Shown: piece after piece, positions 31,590 to 42,473 of the stretch
How positions within the stretch are numbered: position 1 is the stretch's first letter
Layout of the letters: every line of letters starts with the position of its first letter
Assembly (NCBI GenBank): GCA_029204225.1
Contig: CM055106.1
Coordinates: forward strand, 8,044,907 to 8,108,906
Direction of reading: 5' to 3'
DNA length: 64,000 nucleotides
Origin: Diphasiastrum complanatum
Taxonomy: Eukaryota; Streptophyta; Lycopodiopsida; Lycopodiales; Lycopodiaceae
Notes under the pieces: generated by a model
Told to the model about the DNA's origin: nothing
Databases searched by the model: none
The model's input: only the letters and a program-made list of their open reading frames with translations
Position numbers and translations under genes: made by a program

Positions 31590-33270
31590 CACGAACAAGC
31601 AAGGAGAGTGCCTAAGTGGTACTTATCAATAACAAGTGATGCTAATAAGGGAGATACTCCCGAATCAAGTGAGCAGGGAGAGCTTAGAAGATCAAGTAGA
31701 AATCAAAAACCTCCTACAAGATTAGAGATGAATCTAGCCCTAATGGTTTTTGTGCTCAAGGGTCAAGAACCAAAAACTTTTGATAAAACAAAGGAGCACA
31801 AGGAGTGGCGTGAAGCTATGGAAACAGAAATGGAAGCTATATCGAAAAATAGGACGTGGAACTTGGTTGAGCTACCTGATGGTAAGACGCCTATCACTTG
31901 CAAATGGATATACAAGATCAAATATGGAGCTGATGGGCAACTCAACAAGTACAAAGCACGATTGGTTGCGAGAGAATTTGAGCAGCAGGAAGGTATTGAT
32001 TTTGAGAAAACCTTCTCACCCGTAGCTAAGATGGTAACTATACGTTCTATCATTGCTATTTCTGCTTTCTATGGTTGGAAGAACCAGCAAATGGACGTTA
32101 AATCTGCTTTTCTTAATGGAGTGCTGGCTGAAGAGGTGTACTTAGTACAACCTCAAGGATTTGTTGAGCCAGGGAGAGAGCATCTTGTTTGTAAGCTCAA
32201 CAAAGCCATTTATGGATTGAAGCAAGCACCACGGGCGTGGTACTCTTGCATTGATGAACACTTCAAGCAAAGGGGAATGGTAAAGAGTGATGTTGATCCT
32301 AATCTTTACGTTATAAAGCAAGATTCAGATATAGTGTTCATTGTGTTGTACGTGGATGATTTGATTATTACAGCAAGTAATGAGAGCTTAATTGATGAAA
32401 TAAAATCAAATCTTTCCAATGCTTTTGACATGAGTGATCTAGGATTGATGCACTATTGTCTCGGCATTGAAGTATGGCAAAAGAAAGACATGTTCTTTTT
32501 TACACAAAGCAAATATGCACAGGATTTGCTTTATAGTTCAATATGCAGGATTGTAAGCCTTTGAGTACACCTACGGATGTCAACATGAAGCTTGCTGCAT
32601 ATGATGAATCTAAGAAAGTGGATGCTTATTTGTATAGACAGTTGGTGGGTACTTTAAATTTATTTGACACACACACGACCTAATATTTCTTATATTGTTG
32701 GTGTTCTTAGTCAATTTATGCAAAATCCTAGTCAAGCACACTGGAAGTCTGCTAAACGTATTCTCAGATACATTCGAGGGACATTGAATTTTGGTTTGAA
32801 GTATGATCAGCCTGAAGCGCCAATGTTGGTAGGTTATACAGATGCCGATTGGGCAAGTAATATTGATGACAAAAGATCTACCAGTGGTCATACATTAAGC
32901 AAAAAGCAACCTACAGTAGCCTTATCATTGACGAAAGTTGAATATCGAGCACTCAACAATGCTACACAAGAAGCGGTATGGTTACGAAGATTGCTTGTGG
33001 ATTTAGGTCACCACAGGTGGATGCGACTTCTATATCTTGCGATAATCAAAGTTGCATTCACCTTGCCAAAAATCTAGTTTTACATGCTCAAACCAAGCAC
33101 ATCGAAATACACTACCACTTTGTTCGAGAGAAATTTTTTGATGGAGCCATTGATCTTGTTTTTTGTAAATCTGAAGATCAAATGGCAGATATTTTTACTA
33201 AGTCATTAGGTAGATGTAAATTTGAGAGGTTTCATACTCTATTAGGAATAGAAAAATGTAATTTTATCAT
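31590..33270 (+). pseudogene. Copia-D RT and RNase H
   Basis: The 3-prime half of a Copia pol. A linker (RRSSRNQKPPTRLEMN) leads into RT: CKWIYKIKYGADGQLNKYKARLVA, FSPVAKMVTIRSII, MDVKSAFLNG, YGLKQAPRAWYS and an intact catalytic LYVDDLIITASN near 32350. A frameshift near 32560 and another near 32690 lead into the connection (HWKSAKRILRYIRGTLNFGL) and RNase H (YTDADWASNIDDKRSTSG), with further shifts before SKHIEIHYHFVREK-type and DIFTKSLGR blocks. Gag, protease and integrase are absent: it starts inside the integrase-RT linker directly after the Gypsy extra ORF. A second copy lies at 61084-62254. Confidence 0.85.
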
Positions 33271-33281
33271 TGAGAGAGCAG

Positions 33282-33531
33282 TGTTAGAAATTAATGATAA
33301 ATTTCATTGTTATTGTTTATGAGGTACATTAATGTTGACAGTTGTGACCAGCTGTCATTAGCCGTAGGCTAGTCTATTAGTCTACTCGTAGGTTTTCTCT
33401 CTCTATCAGGAGTTCAGGGTTTATTTGTACATTTTACATTCTGTATGAGTTAGTGTGATAGTGTGATTGTGCATGTTCTTCTTCCGCCTTCTTGTGGTGA
33501 ATGCTTGATGTTGCATATTTGATTGTTGACA
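33282..33531 (+). repeat. Copia-D 3-prime LTR
   Basis: 250 bp, from TGTTAGAAAT to GATTGTTGACA, just after a polypurine-like GAGAGAGCAG. It is short for a Copia LTR. It is homologous to 61997-62254. Confidence 0.85.
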
Positions 33532-34370
33532 ATTGCTCGGAACCGTCATTCTAGCAAGAAGACAAGGAAGAAATCATCAGTTTTATCTAACAATTCAAGC
33601 TCAAAAAAGGATTCATTCGATAGCTTGGAGTCATCAAGTTCCAGTGTTGATTCTGATATTGAAAGTTCAAATTCTTCCGAAGATGATAAGAACCATAGGA
33701 AGGAGTAAAAGACGAAAAAGAAGATTAAGCCTTCCAAGGAATCAACTCCCAAGACTGATAAAGTTTGGAAGAAGAATATCTCGGATCTGTTGAAGCAAAT
33801 GTAAGACTTAAAAGTGCAAATATATGAAGTATCGGATAAATGGCAGAAGGCACCTTCTTTTGACCCGAATATCTGGTGTACCAAATGCGGACCTCCAGTC
33901 ACTCTAACCATGATTGTAAAGTTAAACAAGTTTTTTATGTTGAGAGTGCCGATGGAGAGGTTTTGTATGTATATCAAACAGCTCTGGAGGAGCATTGCCA
34001 TTATGTGCAAGGATGATCACCAGTATTGCAGCCCAAACCCGAATTTGGACCAAAGCACTTTGTACCTACTCATACGGTGAACTCAAATCAAAAGACTATT
34101 TATGCACCAATCAATTTGCGGTCGAAGAAGTTGGCGGACAACTGTTATAACTGTGGCGCACAAGGCCATTATTCACCCGATTGCCTGGAACCTCATCAAC
34201 CAATCGGCTATGTACCTTTATGTTCAAATTGTTTAGGAGAAGGACATTTAGTTGCAAGCTGCCCAAAGCCTCAAAAGCCGAAGGTGTTGTACAAGTATGT
34301 CCAGTATCTAGGTGTTGAACCAGAGATTAAAAAGAAACAAGAAGATGCAGTCATTCAGAGGATTGAATGC
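33532..34370 (+). pseudogene. Gag-like fragment with three zinc knuckles
   Basis: Several frames together give a Ser/Asp/Glu-rich stretch (SSSSVDSDIESSNSSEDDK) and a Lys-rich stretch. Three CX2CX4HX4C knuckles follow: one near 33880-33920 (CTKCGPSSHSNHDC) and two in the ORF from 34026 (CYNCGAQGHYSPDC and CSNCLGEGHLVASC). Multiple knuckles and no Copia features suggest a Gypsy-type gag tail, but host CCHC proteins are also possible. Stops and shifts mark decay. The apparent C-terminus of the plus frame after about 34370 is antisense to another Copia remnant, so it is not part of it. Confidence 0.6.
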
Positions 34371-35620
34371 TCCAACGAAGGCACAATATCCACTTGCATA
34401 GCATCATCTACGCAAGAAAATTCTCCAAAACATGTGAGTAAAGCAAAGTGAGTCACTTCCACTTGCTTACCTTTATCTTGATCATCAAAGATATGAATAT
34501 CTTCAGACCTGAACCTCTGGAAATAATCCCTCTCAAACATATGATCTAGATCCAACAAGATCTCATCAATGCTTGATCTCAAATTTCCACAAAGGTTAGT
34601 GAAAACAATGTCACCAATGTCACCATCATAAATCAAAAGATAGATTCCAAACTTTCCATCCAACATGAAGTAGAGTAGGTGAAAATGAGCATCAAACCTA
34701 ATAAATCCAGCCCTCTTGAGTCCATAAAAAACCTCAATAAGCTCACCAATGAGATCTGCCTTGCCTTGAAAAAATTGCCTCACGATTTGCTCTATGTAGT
34801 CTTCTCCAACCAACCTTTTGCCATTTTGATCATGAGTGATCAATTCACAATCATAGAATCCTTTGACTTGATGAAGAGATGTGAGATCCATGCCTTGGAT
34901 CTTCCCAAGAACCAGTCTTCCATTTCTCTTTCCTTCATAAGACTCCCTCTTAATGATTGCATCATAAGAAGTAGAAACCTCAAAAACATTAGAAGCCATG
35001 AAAAAAATGATTAGTCCCTTCAACATAAGGGAAATTGAAGTACTCTCTTTTTTCAAACAATAACTTTGACTCAATGATTTAGGTAATGACTCATATGATA
35101 ATGATTCTTCCTCACTATCATTCACAATGACATCATTCAAAGTACATCCTACTTTGAACTCTTCACATACTTCTCTTCTTCTTGACTTGTGACTATCTCT
35201 CTCACCAAGTCTCTTGATAGAACCATTTGATCTACTCTCTTTATGAAGACATGTGACTCCACTTGCTGCAAAAATGACTTTCTTGGACTCATCACAAAAG
35301 AATGTAGAAGAACCATCTCCTTCATAAATGCACCTAGCAACATCTTTTGACATATGATCAAAGAAATCATTAACAACAATCTTTTCCAATGAAGAACCTT
35401 CACCTCCATTGATGAAGTTAGCTCTTTCCTTACCTTTTGCATGCTTGCACTTGCCATGAAGAACCATTGAAACACCATCATTATCCTCAAGGCTAGCCAA
35501 GTTAAGTAAGCCTATCATTGCCTTCCAACATGAATCCACCACTTGTAGCCATGTTGCAATGACCTGATCTTCTTCTTTCAACCTATTCCAATGCACAAGC
35601 ACTCTTTTGAATGTCAACAA
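34355..35620 (-). CDS. 421-codon ORF sharing the odd Copia-A segment
   Basis: An intact minus-strand frame of unknown function. The N-terminal 200 residues are charged and match nothing I recognise. From FFQGKADLIGE to QRFRSED the product matches Copia-A pol residues after its RT break (shared: QGK.DL, AGFIRFD, HLLYFMLD, YDGDI, VFTN, DEIL, FER.Y.QRFRSED), and the DNA matches too. The C-terminus (KGKQVEVTHFALLTCFGE, SCVDDAMQ) matches the integrase-RT linker of Copia-A, so the domain order is permuted against a normal Copia. Two readings: remodelled RT (YDGDIVFTN in place of YVDD) or a captured gene (GFIRFDAH...DGK...YDGD loosely recalls kinase-like HxD and DFG loops). Neither is proven. No LTR or primer site was found. 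Confidence 0.6.
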   Translation of the reverse strand: MLTFKRVLVHWNRLKEEDQVIATWLQVVDSCWKAMIGLLNLASLEDNDGVSMVLHGKCKHAKGKERANFINGGEGSSLEKIVVNDFFDHMSKDVARCIYEGDGSSTFFCDESKKVIFAASGVTCLHKESRSNGSIKRLGERDSHKSRRREVCEEFKVGCTLNDVIVNDSEEESLSYESLPKSLSQSYCLKKESTSISLMLKGLIIFFMASNVFEVSTSYDAIIKRESYEGKRNGRLVLGKIQGMDLTSLHQVKGFYDCELITHDQNGKRLVGEDYIEQIVRQFFQGKADLIGELIEVFYGLKRAGFIRFDAHFHLLYFMLDGKFGIYLLIYDGDIGDIVFTNLCGNLRSSIDEILLDLDHMFERDYFQRFRSEDIHIFDDQDKGKQVEVTHFALLTCFGEFSCVDDAMQVDIVPSLEHSIL

Positions 35621-35760
35621 ATGAACTCAAGAAGAAATCACAAACATATGAAACCTCTCAAATCTCTTCTAGCACTTCTAACTAGAAAATCAACACATAG
35701 AATCGCGCAGGTCCCTCAAAGATTTGTTCCGCTGGTGCCTAACTTTGATCAGGTTTTCGC
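35621..35760. other. Junction stretch, nothing recognised
   Basis: Short boundary between the 421-codon ORF and the Gypsy gag remnant. No LTR end was seen. Confidence 0.3.
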
Positions 35761-38204
35761 TGGGCTTGCGACATCATGATTACCACGTCGTCCAAAGTAT
35801 AATTCTTGAAAGTATCAGGCATCTCGTGAATGGGAGCTCATCAAGATTCCTCTTTCAGCATATTGATCTTGGCCCGACTGGTCATTTTTGTTTTTTTGTC
35901 ACCTGTGTAGAAGATGACGCTGTGTCTGAGTCCAACTGGAGTGACTTCAAAGAATCCAACACCTTTGTTTTGCTCTTTTTTGTCATTTTGGTGGATTCTT
36001 CCTTGTTGTCTTTCTTTGGGACTGTCGTGACATTCGCCTCATGGTTGCGAATATCAACGTCTACTGTAGCTATCGCCTCTTCGGGTAGGTCACTCCATCG
36101 GATCACCTAGTTGTAGCGTTGCTTCAACTGATTCTTTTTATTCGCAGGTGCCTTGGGTGGATCGATCCTTGAGACTTTCACCATAGCAGACTTTTGTGGT
36201 GGTTGAGCTGGTACCTTCTTGGTTCCGTAATGATCTGGGTCCATGTGGTGTAGGACCTATTCATCAGTTAGCTCAACCTCCTTATTATTACTAGAGCATG
36301 TTGCCAAGGGACTAGATCATCGTCCACTGGGTTCTCAGTAGGCTCTGCTGATAGCCATGTTACATTTATCACATTCACCCCAAATGTGATTGGTGTGTCC
36401 ATAGTGTAACATTTGGGTGAAGATGTACTCGGTTTTGGATCTGATTCTAGTTGCTAATGCATCTGTCCATCTCATGACATCCGTCTCTGAATGATAGTGA
36501 CCTCCCTTGGCTAGCCTTTTTGGTATTGTCTTCTCTCTTCCCTCACATTTGGATATGGTGCTGAAGTTGAGGGTTGGTCATCGGTGACCGATGGTGGTGG
36601 TGAGGGAGCCACTTCCTTCCTCTTCCGTGCTCGCGTAACAGCTAACACAGGAGCGTGGAACTATTGGCCTTCTGATGGCATCCCTACTGGAACTGCTGGT
36701 TGTTGTATGGCAATGAAATTAAGAGGTGCACTAGTTCCAGGTTTAAATGGACAATTCTTGTAACACCATAACCGCATTCTCAACAGGAGGATGTATATTG
36801 TCCCTTGTAGGGACATTCTGCTATTCTATGTCCTTCGTCGCATGCGTAGCAGCCGTAATTTCTTTCGCCTTGGCGTTGAGTTTGAGCTGCATAGGCCGAA
36901 ACACATTCATTTATGGCATGATCCATAAATGGTTCATCTGGTCCGTACCATTGTTTTTGCTCAAGTTGAGGTGGCATTTGCATCTCTGGTTCCATTGCTG
37001 TCAGGTTTACATGGGCCACTTGTTGATTGGTTGGCCCTGGTGGAGCAGGTAAGGCCATACGCTGGGGTTGATTTGGTGCACCGTACCTTGGTGCCGCGTT
37101 GGGTGCCCCTTGATGATAAGAATAGGAAGTTTGATAAGGTAGGAAGTTTGATAAGGACTTCTCTTCTGTTGAACAATCCGGGGGTTAAACGGACAAAATG
37201 TCGTATTGTGCAATGTTGCATTGCATAGATGGCAGAATCTATGTGTCAATCTCAGATTTTGCTTTAGGACTAGACACTTGTTCGTTGTATGGTTTTGCGT
37301 GCATATTGAACACCATACATTCTCCCGTCGAGGGTACTATAGCTGGTTTGGTTCCAGTTGATGTGGAGTTACTGCTACAGTTCCCTGTAAGGCTTTCAGT
37401 TTTTGGTCAAACTGCGCCGTAAATTGCTCCATCTGCTGTTTGTATAATTTTGTCATTTGCTCCAACAGCAGTTCTGAGGATAGAGCGGATGCGTTTGATG
37501 ATGATGATGCGATCGAGGGAGTAGGAGTGTGGGTGGAAGGATATTCGTCGTCAGATCCCTCATCCTCTTCCCTGATGGCATCTTCCATAGCTTCTTGTAG
37601 AGTAGCGTACTGCTCCGATCATTTTAGTTCTCTTCTGATGCTTCGTGGTAATCCGGCTAGGAACCACATGATCACCACATGATCGGGAGTCAGGGCTGCA
37701 CTGCACTTGGATCGTAGATGTTTGACCCATTCAATATAGTCCTGGACTCTTTCTTGTTTTCCCATCTTGACTTTGCTCAGTAGGAGAAACGGGTCTTCCA
37801 GCAACTTTCTTGGTTTAAAGCGTGTAATGAGAGCCGCTTTAACCGCTTCCCAGGTGGATTTCTCTTCCTCTGACAGGTTAAACCAATCCTAAGCCACTGC
37901 CAGTAAGGACATAGGGAATAGCATCAGCTTCTTTGCAGGTGTCCGTTCGCCGTAGATTTCACAAGCTTGCTCATAGATCTGGAGGAATCAGATGGGATTT
38001 GATGATCCGTTGTATTTTGGTATTTCCATCCATGGTGCTCTCTGGACTGCTTGCAAGGGAGCAACAGATACGAGTTGGCCCATTGGATCCATTAGTGCTG
38101 GTTCCGGTTCTGTCTCTTGTTGCACAGCTACCAATCTGGGAAGGTGTGGTGCCTGATTTGCTATCCTTCATGCCATTGATTGTCCCGGTCTCAGATTCAT
38201 CCAA
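35761..38204 (-). pseudogene. Gypsy gag remnant
   Basis: Reading leftward from 38204, the minus strand gives an N-terminal region rich in Ser/Gly, then a Gypsy gag (Retrotrans_gag) core: KVKMGKQERVQDYIEWVKHL and IMWFLAGLPRSIRRELK (37620-37800). After that comes an acidic/Ser-rich linker with a helix (LLLEQMTKLYKQQMEQFTAQ), and a zinc knuckle CYACDEGHRIAECPYKG near 36800-36850. Farther left, decayed low-complexity Lys/Ser segments continue to about 35880. Frames change several times and stops occur (for example before DWFNLSEEE-like sequence near 37890). Protease and pol are missing. Its primer site and LTR lie to the right in the expected order, so this is the 5-prime end of a minus-strand element. 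Confidence 0.75.
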
Positions 38205-39496
38205 TGGTGGGTTCTAGAGTGATTGGATCTTGCTTATACAATAGGATGCAGTCTGGATCTTCAAGGATCTGACCGATCCGATTAGTCAGAAGTGAATTTT
38301 AGGCCTTTTACAATAGTTTTTCCTTAATAACTTTTTACTCCTTGCATTGATTGACCTAAGATTTTGACAATAGCTGAATCTGATGTAGATCTTTCCATTG
38401 ATTTGGTCTGCGAGGGTTATCTTGTGTGAGGGTTGGCAGTGTGAGGGTTTTTTAGCTATTTTTGCTGGTAAAAAATTTGATATCTTTTAGATCTCTGGGA
38501 AGTAACTCTCGCAGGGTTCACAGTAGCTGGATCTGGGTTAGATCTCACTATAGAATTCTCTGCAAGAGTTAACTCTGGCAAGAAGTGAAACTTTCACTCT
38601 TTACGAAGGTCCAAAACCCACTTTTTTGGCTTGATCTTCACCAGATCTTCACACTAACTCTCGCAGGCTTCATCACTATTGTAAATTGCCATTCTGTATC
38701 GATTGAGAGGGTCTGCGAGAGCTCTTATTGGAAGGATTTGCTGGATCTTCACTTTTTAGTGATTTTTTTAGCACTTAAATTCAATTTTCTACTCATTGGA
38801 ATCAGACTAACTCTTGCAAGTTCTTATGTGTCCTGGTCTCACTGAGATGGAACTTCAGAGTCCTTTGCGAGAGTTCTTGACTACTGGAACTGAAAATTTT
38901 GCTGTCTACGAGAGCTCGCTGATACTTTTCCGTCATTTTTTTTTCATTGGAAACTCTCGTACAGACACTTAGATATCAAACTAACTCTCGCAAGCTTCTC
39001 TGTGTCCTGGTCTCACTGAGATGGAACTTCAGAGGGCTCTGCGAGAGTTCTTATGAAGATTTGATTTTTTTTGGATTTTTTCTGAGGTTATTTGAATTTT
39101 TTTATGATTTTTCTCTGATTTTTACAATCTGCTTGGAACCAACTCTCGCAGGCTTCTATGCAGGTCTAAGACAGTACCCTAGAGCTGCTGCCAGTCATGC
39201 AAGGCTTAATTCTCACTGATTCTGGAGATATAAAAAACTGATGAGATTTTAAGCTCTTTTTCCCTCCAAAATACAGATTGGTGTGTTTTTTGGGTCTTTT
39301 GGCTGGTTGATTTGGGTTTCAAGCCCTTAGAAACTATTCAGGGCCTCCTCTACCCTCTCACACCTCCTCCGCTAGCTGTGAACAGTCCAAACACAAAAAA
39401 ATACAGAAAACTAACTCTAAACTCCCAAAAATCTACCTAAACTACTCTAAAAAGCAAGAAAATAGCTAAAATGCAGCTAAATTATTAGTGGAAACC
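38205..39496 (-). other. Gypsy leader with clustered CTCTCGCAG motifs
   Basis: A 1.3-kb untranslated leader between the primer site and gag. About eleven copies or variants of CTCTCGCAG/CTGCGAGAG lie in both orientations between 38.40 and 39.15 kb, often with TTC or GTT just after the core. No convincing ORF. The same motif occurs downstream of the plus-strand Gypsy pol at 29.2-29.6 kb. Confidence 0.6.
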
Positions 39497-39516
39497 TATC
39501 CCTGGCAACGGCACCA
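39497..39516 (-). other. Gypsy primer binding site (tRNA-Asp type)
   Basis: In element sense it reads TGGTGCCGTTGCCAGGGATA. This is close to the TGGCGCCGTTGCCGGGGA site of Tat/Athila-type plant Gypsy elements, complementary to tRNA-Asp. One base separates it from the LTR end. It fixes the minus orientation. Confidence 0.8.
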
Positions 39517-39517
39517 C

Positions 39518-40260
39518 TGTAGGGTCAAAGATCTCGCGTAGTATAGCCCTCCTACCTGTCAACAAGGGTTGGATCACTGGATAGGTACCTAACTATGCAT
39601 AGATGCTACTTTTAGTTAATTTCCTACGTTCTCCTTTAACTCTACCCACCACTAACACTACTCTCCTTTAACTCTACTCCTCTACACTAACATTCATCAT
39701 GATCTGGGTGAAGGTAAGGGATAGAAAAGAAGAGGTTGAGAAGAGAAGAGAGAAAGAGAGAGAGACAGAGAGTGAGGGTGGAGGTTAGCTCAAATGCTCC
39801 TTATGCTTGCTAATGGAAAAGCATTCACTATGGCAAACAATAAACATGAAAATAGAAAGCAATGAAAAACACAATCAAGAGCATTAGCAAGTAGTGAATA
39901 GCAAATGAGGATGCTTCTCTTCAAAAAATGGTAGAGCTTCTTCCTTCTCATTAAGCATGAAAATAGTGTAGAAATGGTGCCTTTTTATAAAATGGGGAAG
40001 GCCCTTGCCCCTCAATCCTATTGGCTAATATTCACAATGATCCTATCCATTCATCTTGGACCCAACTTGATCCAAGGGTCCACAAAAGTATATTAGAAAT
40101 CACAAGATTCATGTGAGTCCCAATTTGGACCCAACTCTAAAAAGTGATCTCTAAGTTTAAAAATGACATTGGGCCTCTAGTTTTATTTTAATTCCAAGAC
40201 CCAAGCCATGTTTATTTTATTTACAAGTTTACACACGCAGAATGCCATGCCCTCGCAACA
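39518..40260 (-). repeat. Gypsy 5-prime LTR (approximate)
   Basis: It starts (plus strand) TGTAGGGTC next to the primer site. The far end is placed by CGCAACA near 40260 but has no partner LTR to confirm it. A purine-rich GAGAGAAAGAGAGAGAGACAGAGAG-type stretch lies near 39745-39775. Confidence 0.5.
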
Positions 40261-40266
40261 CATTTT

Positions 40267-40881
40267 TGTTGAAATATTGAAAAATCTATCTAATGTTGTA
40301 AGTAGGGGTCCTAAAAATGCCAAAGATGAATTGAGCTTTTTTGGCTAAGTAAAGACCCATCTTAAAATAAAATATTCAAGGTAGGTAGAAGTAGAAACTT
40401 GAGCTACCATAGGAATTGCCATTTGTACTTTGCATGCCACATTTAATGCATGAAAAGGCTAGGTGGCACAATGAGACATATTGAGGTGGCTTGAATAAGT
40501 CTAGATAGCTTGAGAGGTGGATTCATAACTCCAATTCAACTCAAAGTAGGAGGAGAGTCCATGGATCTATATATATATGTGATGTACTCTCATTGAGAAG
40601 ATGATGAAATTTGTGTGTAATGCAAATTTGGAAACTAAGCTCTTTGTGCCCTCTTTCTCTACTCGAGTTTTGTACTTTTATTTTCTCTCTCTAGCCAAGT
40701 TGAGGCATTTATTGTGCTTAGTTTCATGTTTTGTTGACAGATCTTGCCTGTAACACAATAATATTTCTTGTATAATCAGCTTTCCTATTGTCAATCAATG
40801 CTAGTCTGATCTTTATGGTATTATTGGGCTTAGGAGATCAAAAGTACATGTGTAGGGCATCCCACACGTGTGAATTCAACA
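40267..40881 (+). repeat. Copia-E 5-prime LTR
   Basis: 615 bp with perfect 7-bp inverted ends TGTTGAA/TTCAACA. A TATATATATATG promoter candidate lies at 40568-40579 and CCACACGTGTGA near the 3-prime end. No matching 3-prime LTR was found: the element's right half has been replaced (see 43999). Confidence 0.8.
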
Positions 40882-40893
40882 TGGTATCAGAGC
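40882..40893 (+). other. Copia-E primer binding site (tRNA-Met)
   Basis: TGGTATCAGAGC directly follows the LTR. Confidence 0.93.
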
Positions 40894-41639
40894 CTACCTA
40901 AGATTTACAAGCAAATCTAATCAAAAAGTTTGCAAATTTGATCAGATTTCAAGCTAGGAATTGTGTAGATTCTACTTTCTAGCTAGTTTGCAGTTTTCTG
41001 GTGATTTAGAGCTTCAAACTACTTCGAATGGTCCAGATCAAGTACTGTACGGAATTTCAGGTGCAGACATGTGTGAAATCCACCCATTTTTAGTTTGGTG
41101 GTTCTCTCTCACCTCAGATCCAAATTTCATGCAAATTATGTCCACTAGAAAGCTAGAAATGTGTAGAATCTGATGCAATTCGAATCATGATAGTTGGATA
41201 AGCCAATCAAAAGTTATAAGCTTTTGAAGAGTCGTAGGCAGGGTGCCTAGACCTGTGGCAAATCGTGAGTACATGTCATTTATTGCTTGAATGATCACAA
41301 AAATCATCCAAAAGTTGACCAATCTTATCCATATGTGATTTAGACAAAAGTTATAGGTTCTAGGCAAATTGTTTCATACAAATAGATTGTATTTGAGTCA
41401 ATTTGACATTTTTGGAGTATTTCACACGTGTGAAATTTAGAGAACCATAACTTTTGCCATACTTCATCTTTTTTGATGATTCAAATCTTGTTTTAGAGAG
41501 ATTGTCAAGCTAGTGAGATCTATCTCATAGTTTTTTGCTTAGTCTTACATAGGATTTGGTTTTTTTACCCTTGATTGGTTCCTATAGTGAGAAGATAAGC
41601 AATTTTTTCATCCATCTTTTTTGATTTCCATCATTATTT
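40894..41639 (+). other. Copia-E leader with a perfect 18-bp palindrome
   Basis: Non-coding leader. It contains ATTTCACACGTGTGAAAT near 41418-41435, a perfect palindrome with a G-box core (CACGTG). No ORF is supported. Confidence 0.6.
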
Positions 41640-42473
41640 ATGACTTCAATGGGTGTCTTTCTATTAGAAGCAAGTGAAAGATTGTCAACCTCCAATTACT
41701 CAGTTTGGAAGGTTAGGATGGAATCTGTCTTAATACTACAAGATGTGATGGATATTGTACTTGGAATTGAAGAAGAACCACAAATTTCTCAAAAAATTCC
41801 AAAGTACAAAAAGAGAGCTAGGATGGATCTGTATTATATTAAAATGAATGTCTCAAATGACATCTTAAGAGAAATTGGTGCTTGTACTAATGCCAAAGAT
41901 GCTTGGGATACTCTCAAGTCCATCTATGAGGCAAAGAATACTTCTAGACTTCTAACACTAAGAAACCAAATTTTTCAAAGTGTACAGAGAAGTGATGAAT
42001 GTGCTTCAGCTTATGTAATGAGAGTTAAAGACCTCCATAGAGAATTGTCATGCATAGGAGACTCCATCAACCAAAATGAACTTGTTCAAGTCATACTTAA
42101 TGGATTAAAGGAGGAATATGATGACCTTGTTCAGAGTTATGCCATTAAGGAGGAGCTACCAAGTTTGGAAGCACTCCAAAGTGTGCTCATTTATGAAGAA
42201 TCAAGACAAGAGTATAAACTCTTGAAAATGGAAAGACTGTCTCTCAACATTGATGGTAAAGCTCTCTTTACCAAAGACAAGTACAACTCAAGAAGTAAGA
42301 ATCAACACCAACCCTCTTCAAGCAAGAACAATCTTATTTCCAAGGAGAAAGGAGAAGAGGATGAGTCCTCTCAAGCTTTCACATCCAAAAAGAAAAAGAA
42401 AAACATCAAGTGTTTCTTTTGTGGCAAGAAGGGGCATTATGCCACCAATTGCTTCAAGAAGAAGAGTCAATGA
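41640..42473 (+). CDS. Copia-E gag
   Basis: 277 codons from ATG. The Copia gag fold shows STSNYSVWKVRMESVLILQDV, DLYYIKMNVSNDILREIG and NTSRLLTLRNQIFQSVQRS. A basic stretch is followed by the zinc knuckle CFFCGKKGHYATNC. It stops at TGA soon after, and protease lies in another frame from about 42475. Related elements (Copia-E2 and Copia-H) continue through this point, so a small indel near 42465-42475 is likely rather than a designed end. The N-terminus matches Copia-E2 and Copia-H gag closely. Confidence 0.88.
   Translation: MTSMGVFLLEASERLSTSNYSVWKVRMESVLILQDVMDIVLGIEEEPQISQKIPKYKKRARMDLYYIKMNVSNDILREIGACTNAKDAWDTLKSIYEAKNTSRLLTLRNQIFQSVQRSDECASAYVMRVKDLHRELSCIGDSINQNELVQVILNGLKEEYDDLVQSYAIKEELPSLEALQSVLIYEESRQEYKLLKMERLSLNIDGKALFTKDKYNSRSKNQHQPSSSKNNLISKEKGEEDESSQAFTSKKKKKNIKCFFCGKKGHYATNCFKKKSQ

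Noticed and set aside
34360-34451. C-terminus of the plus-strand zinc-knuckle ORF
   Set aside because: From about 34370 the DNA matches the Copia integrase-RT linker on the minus strand, so this plus-strand tail is antisense translation.
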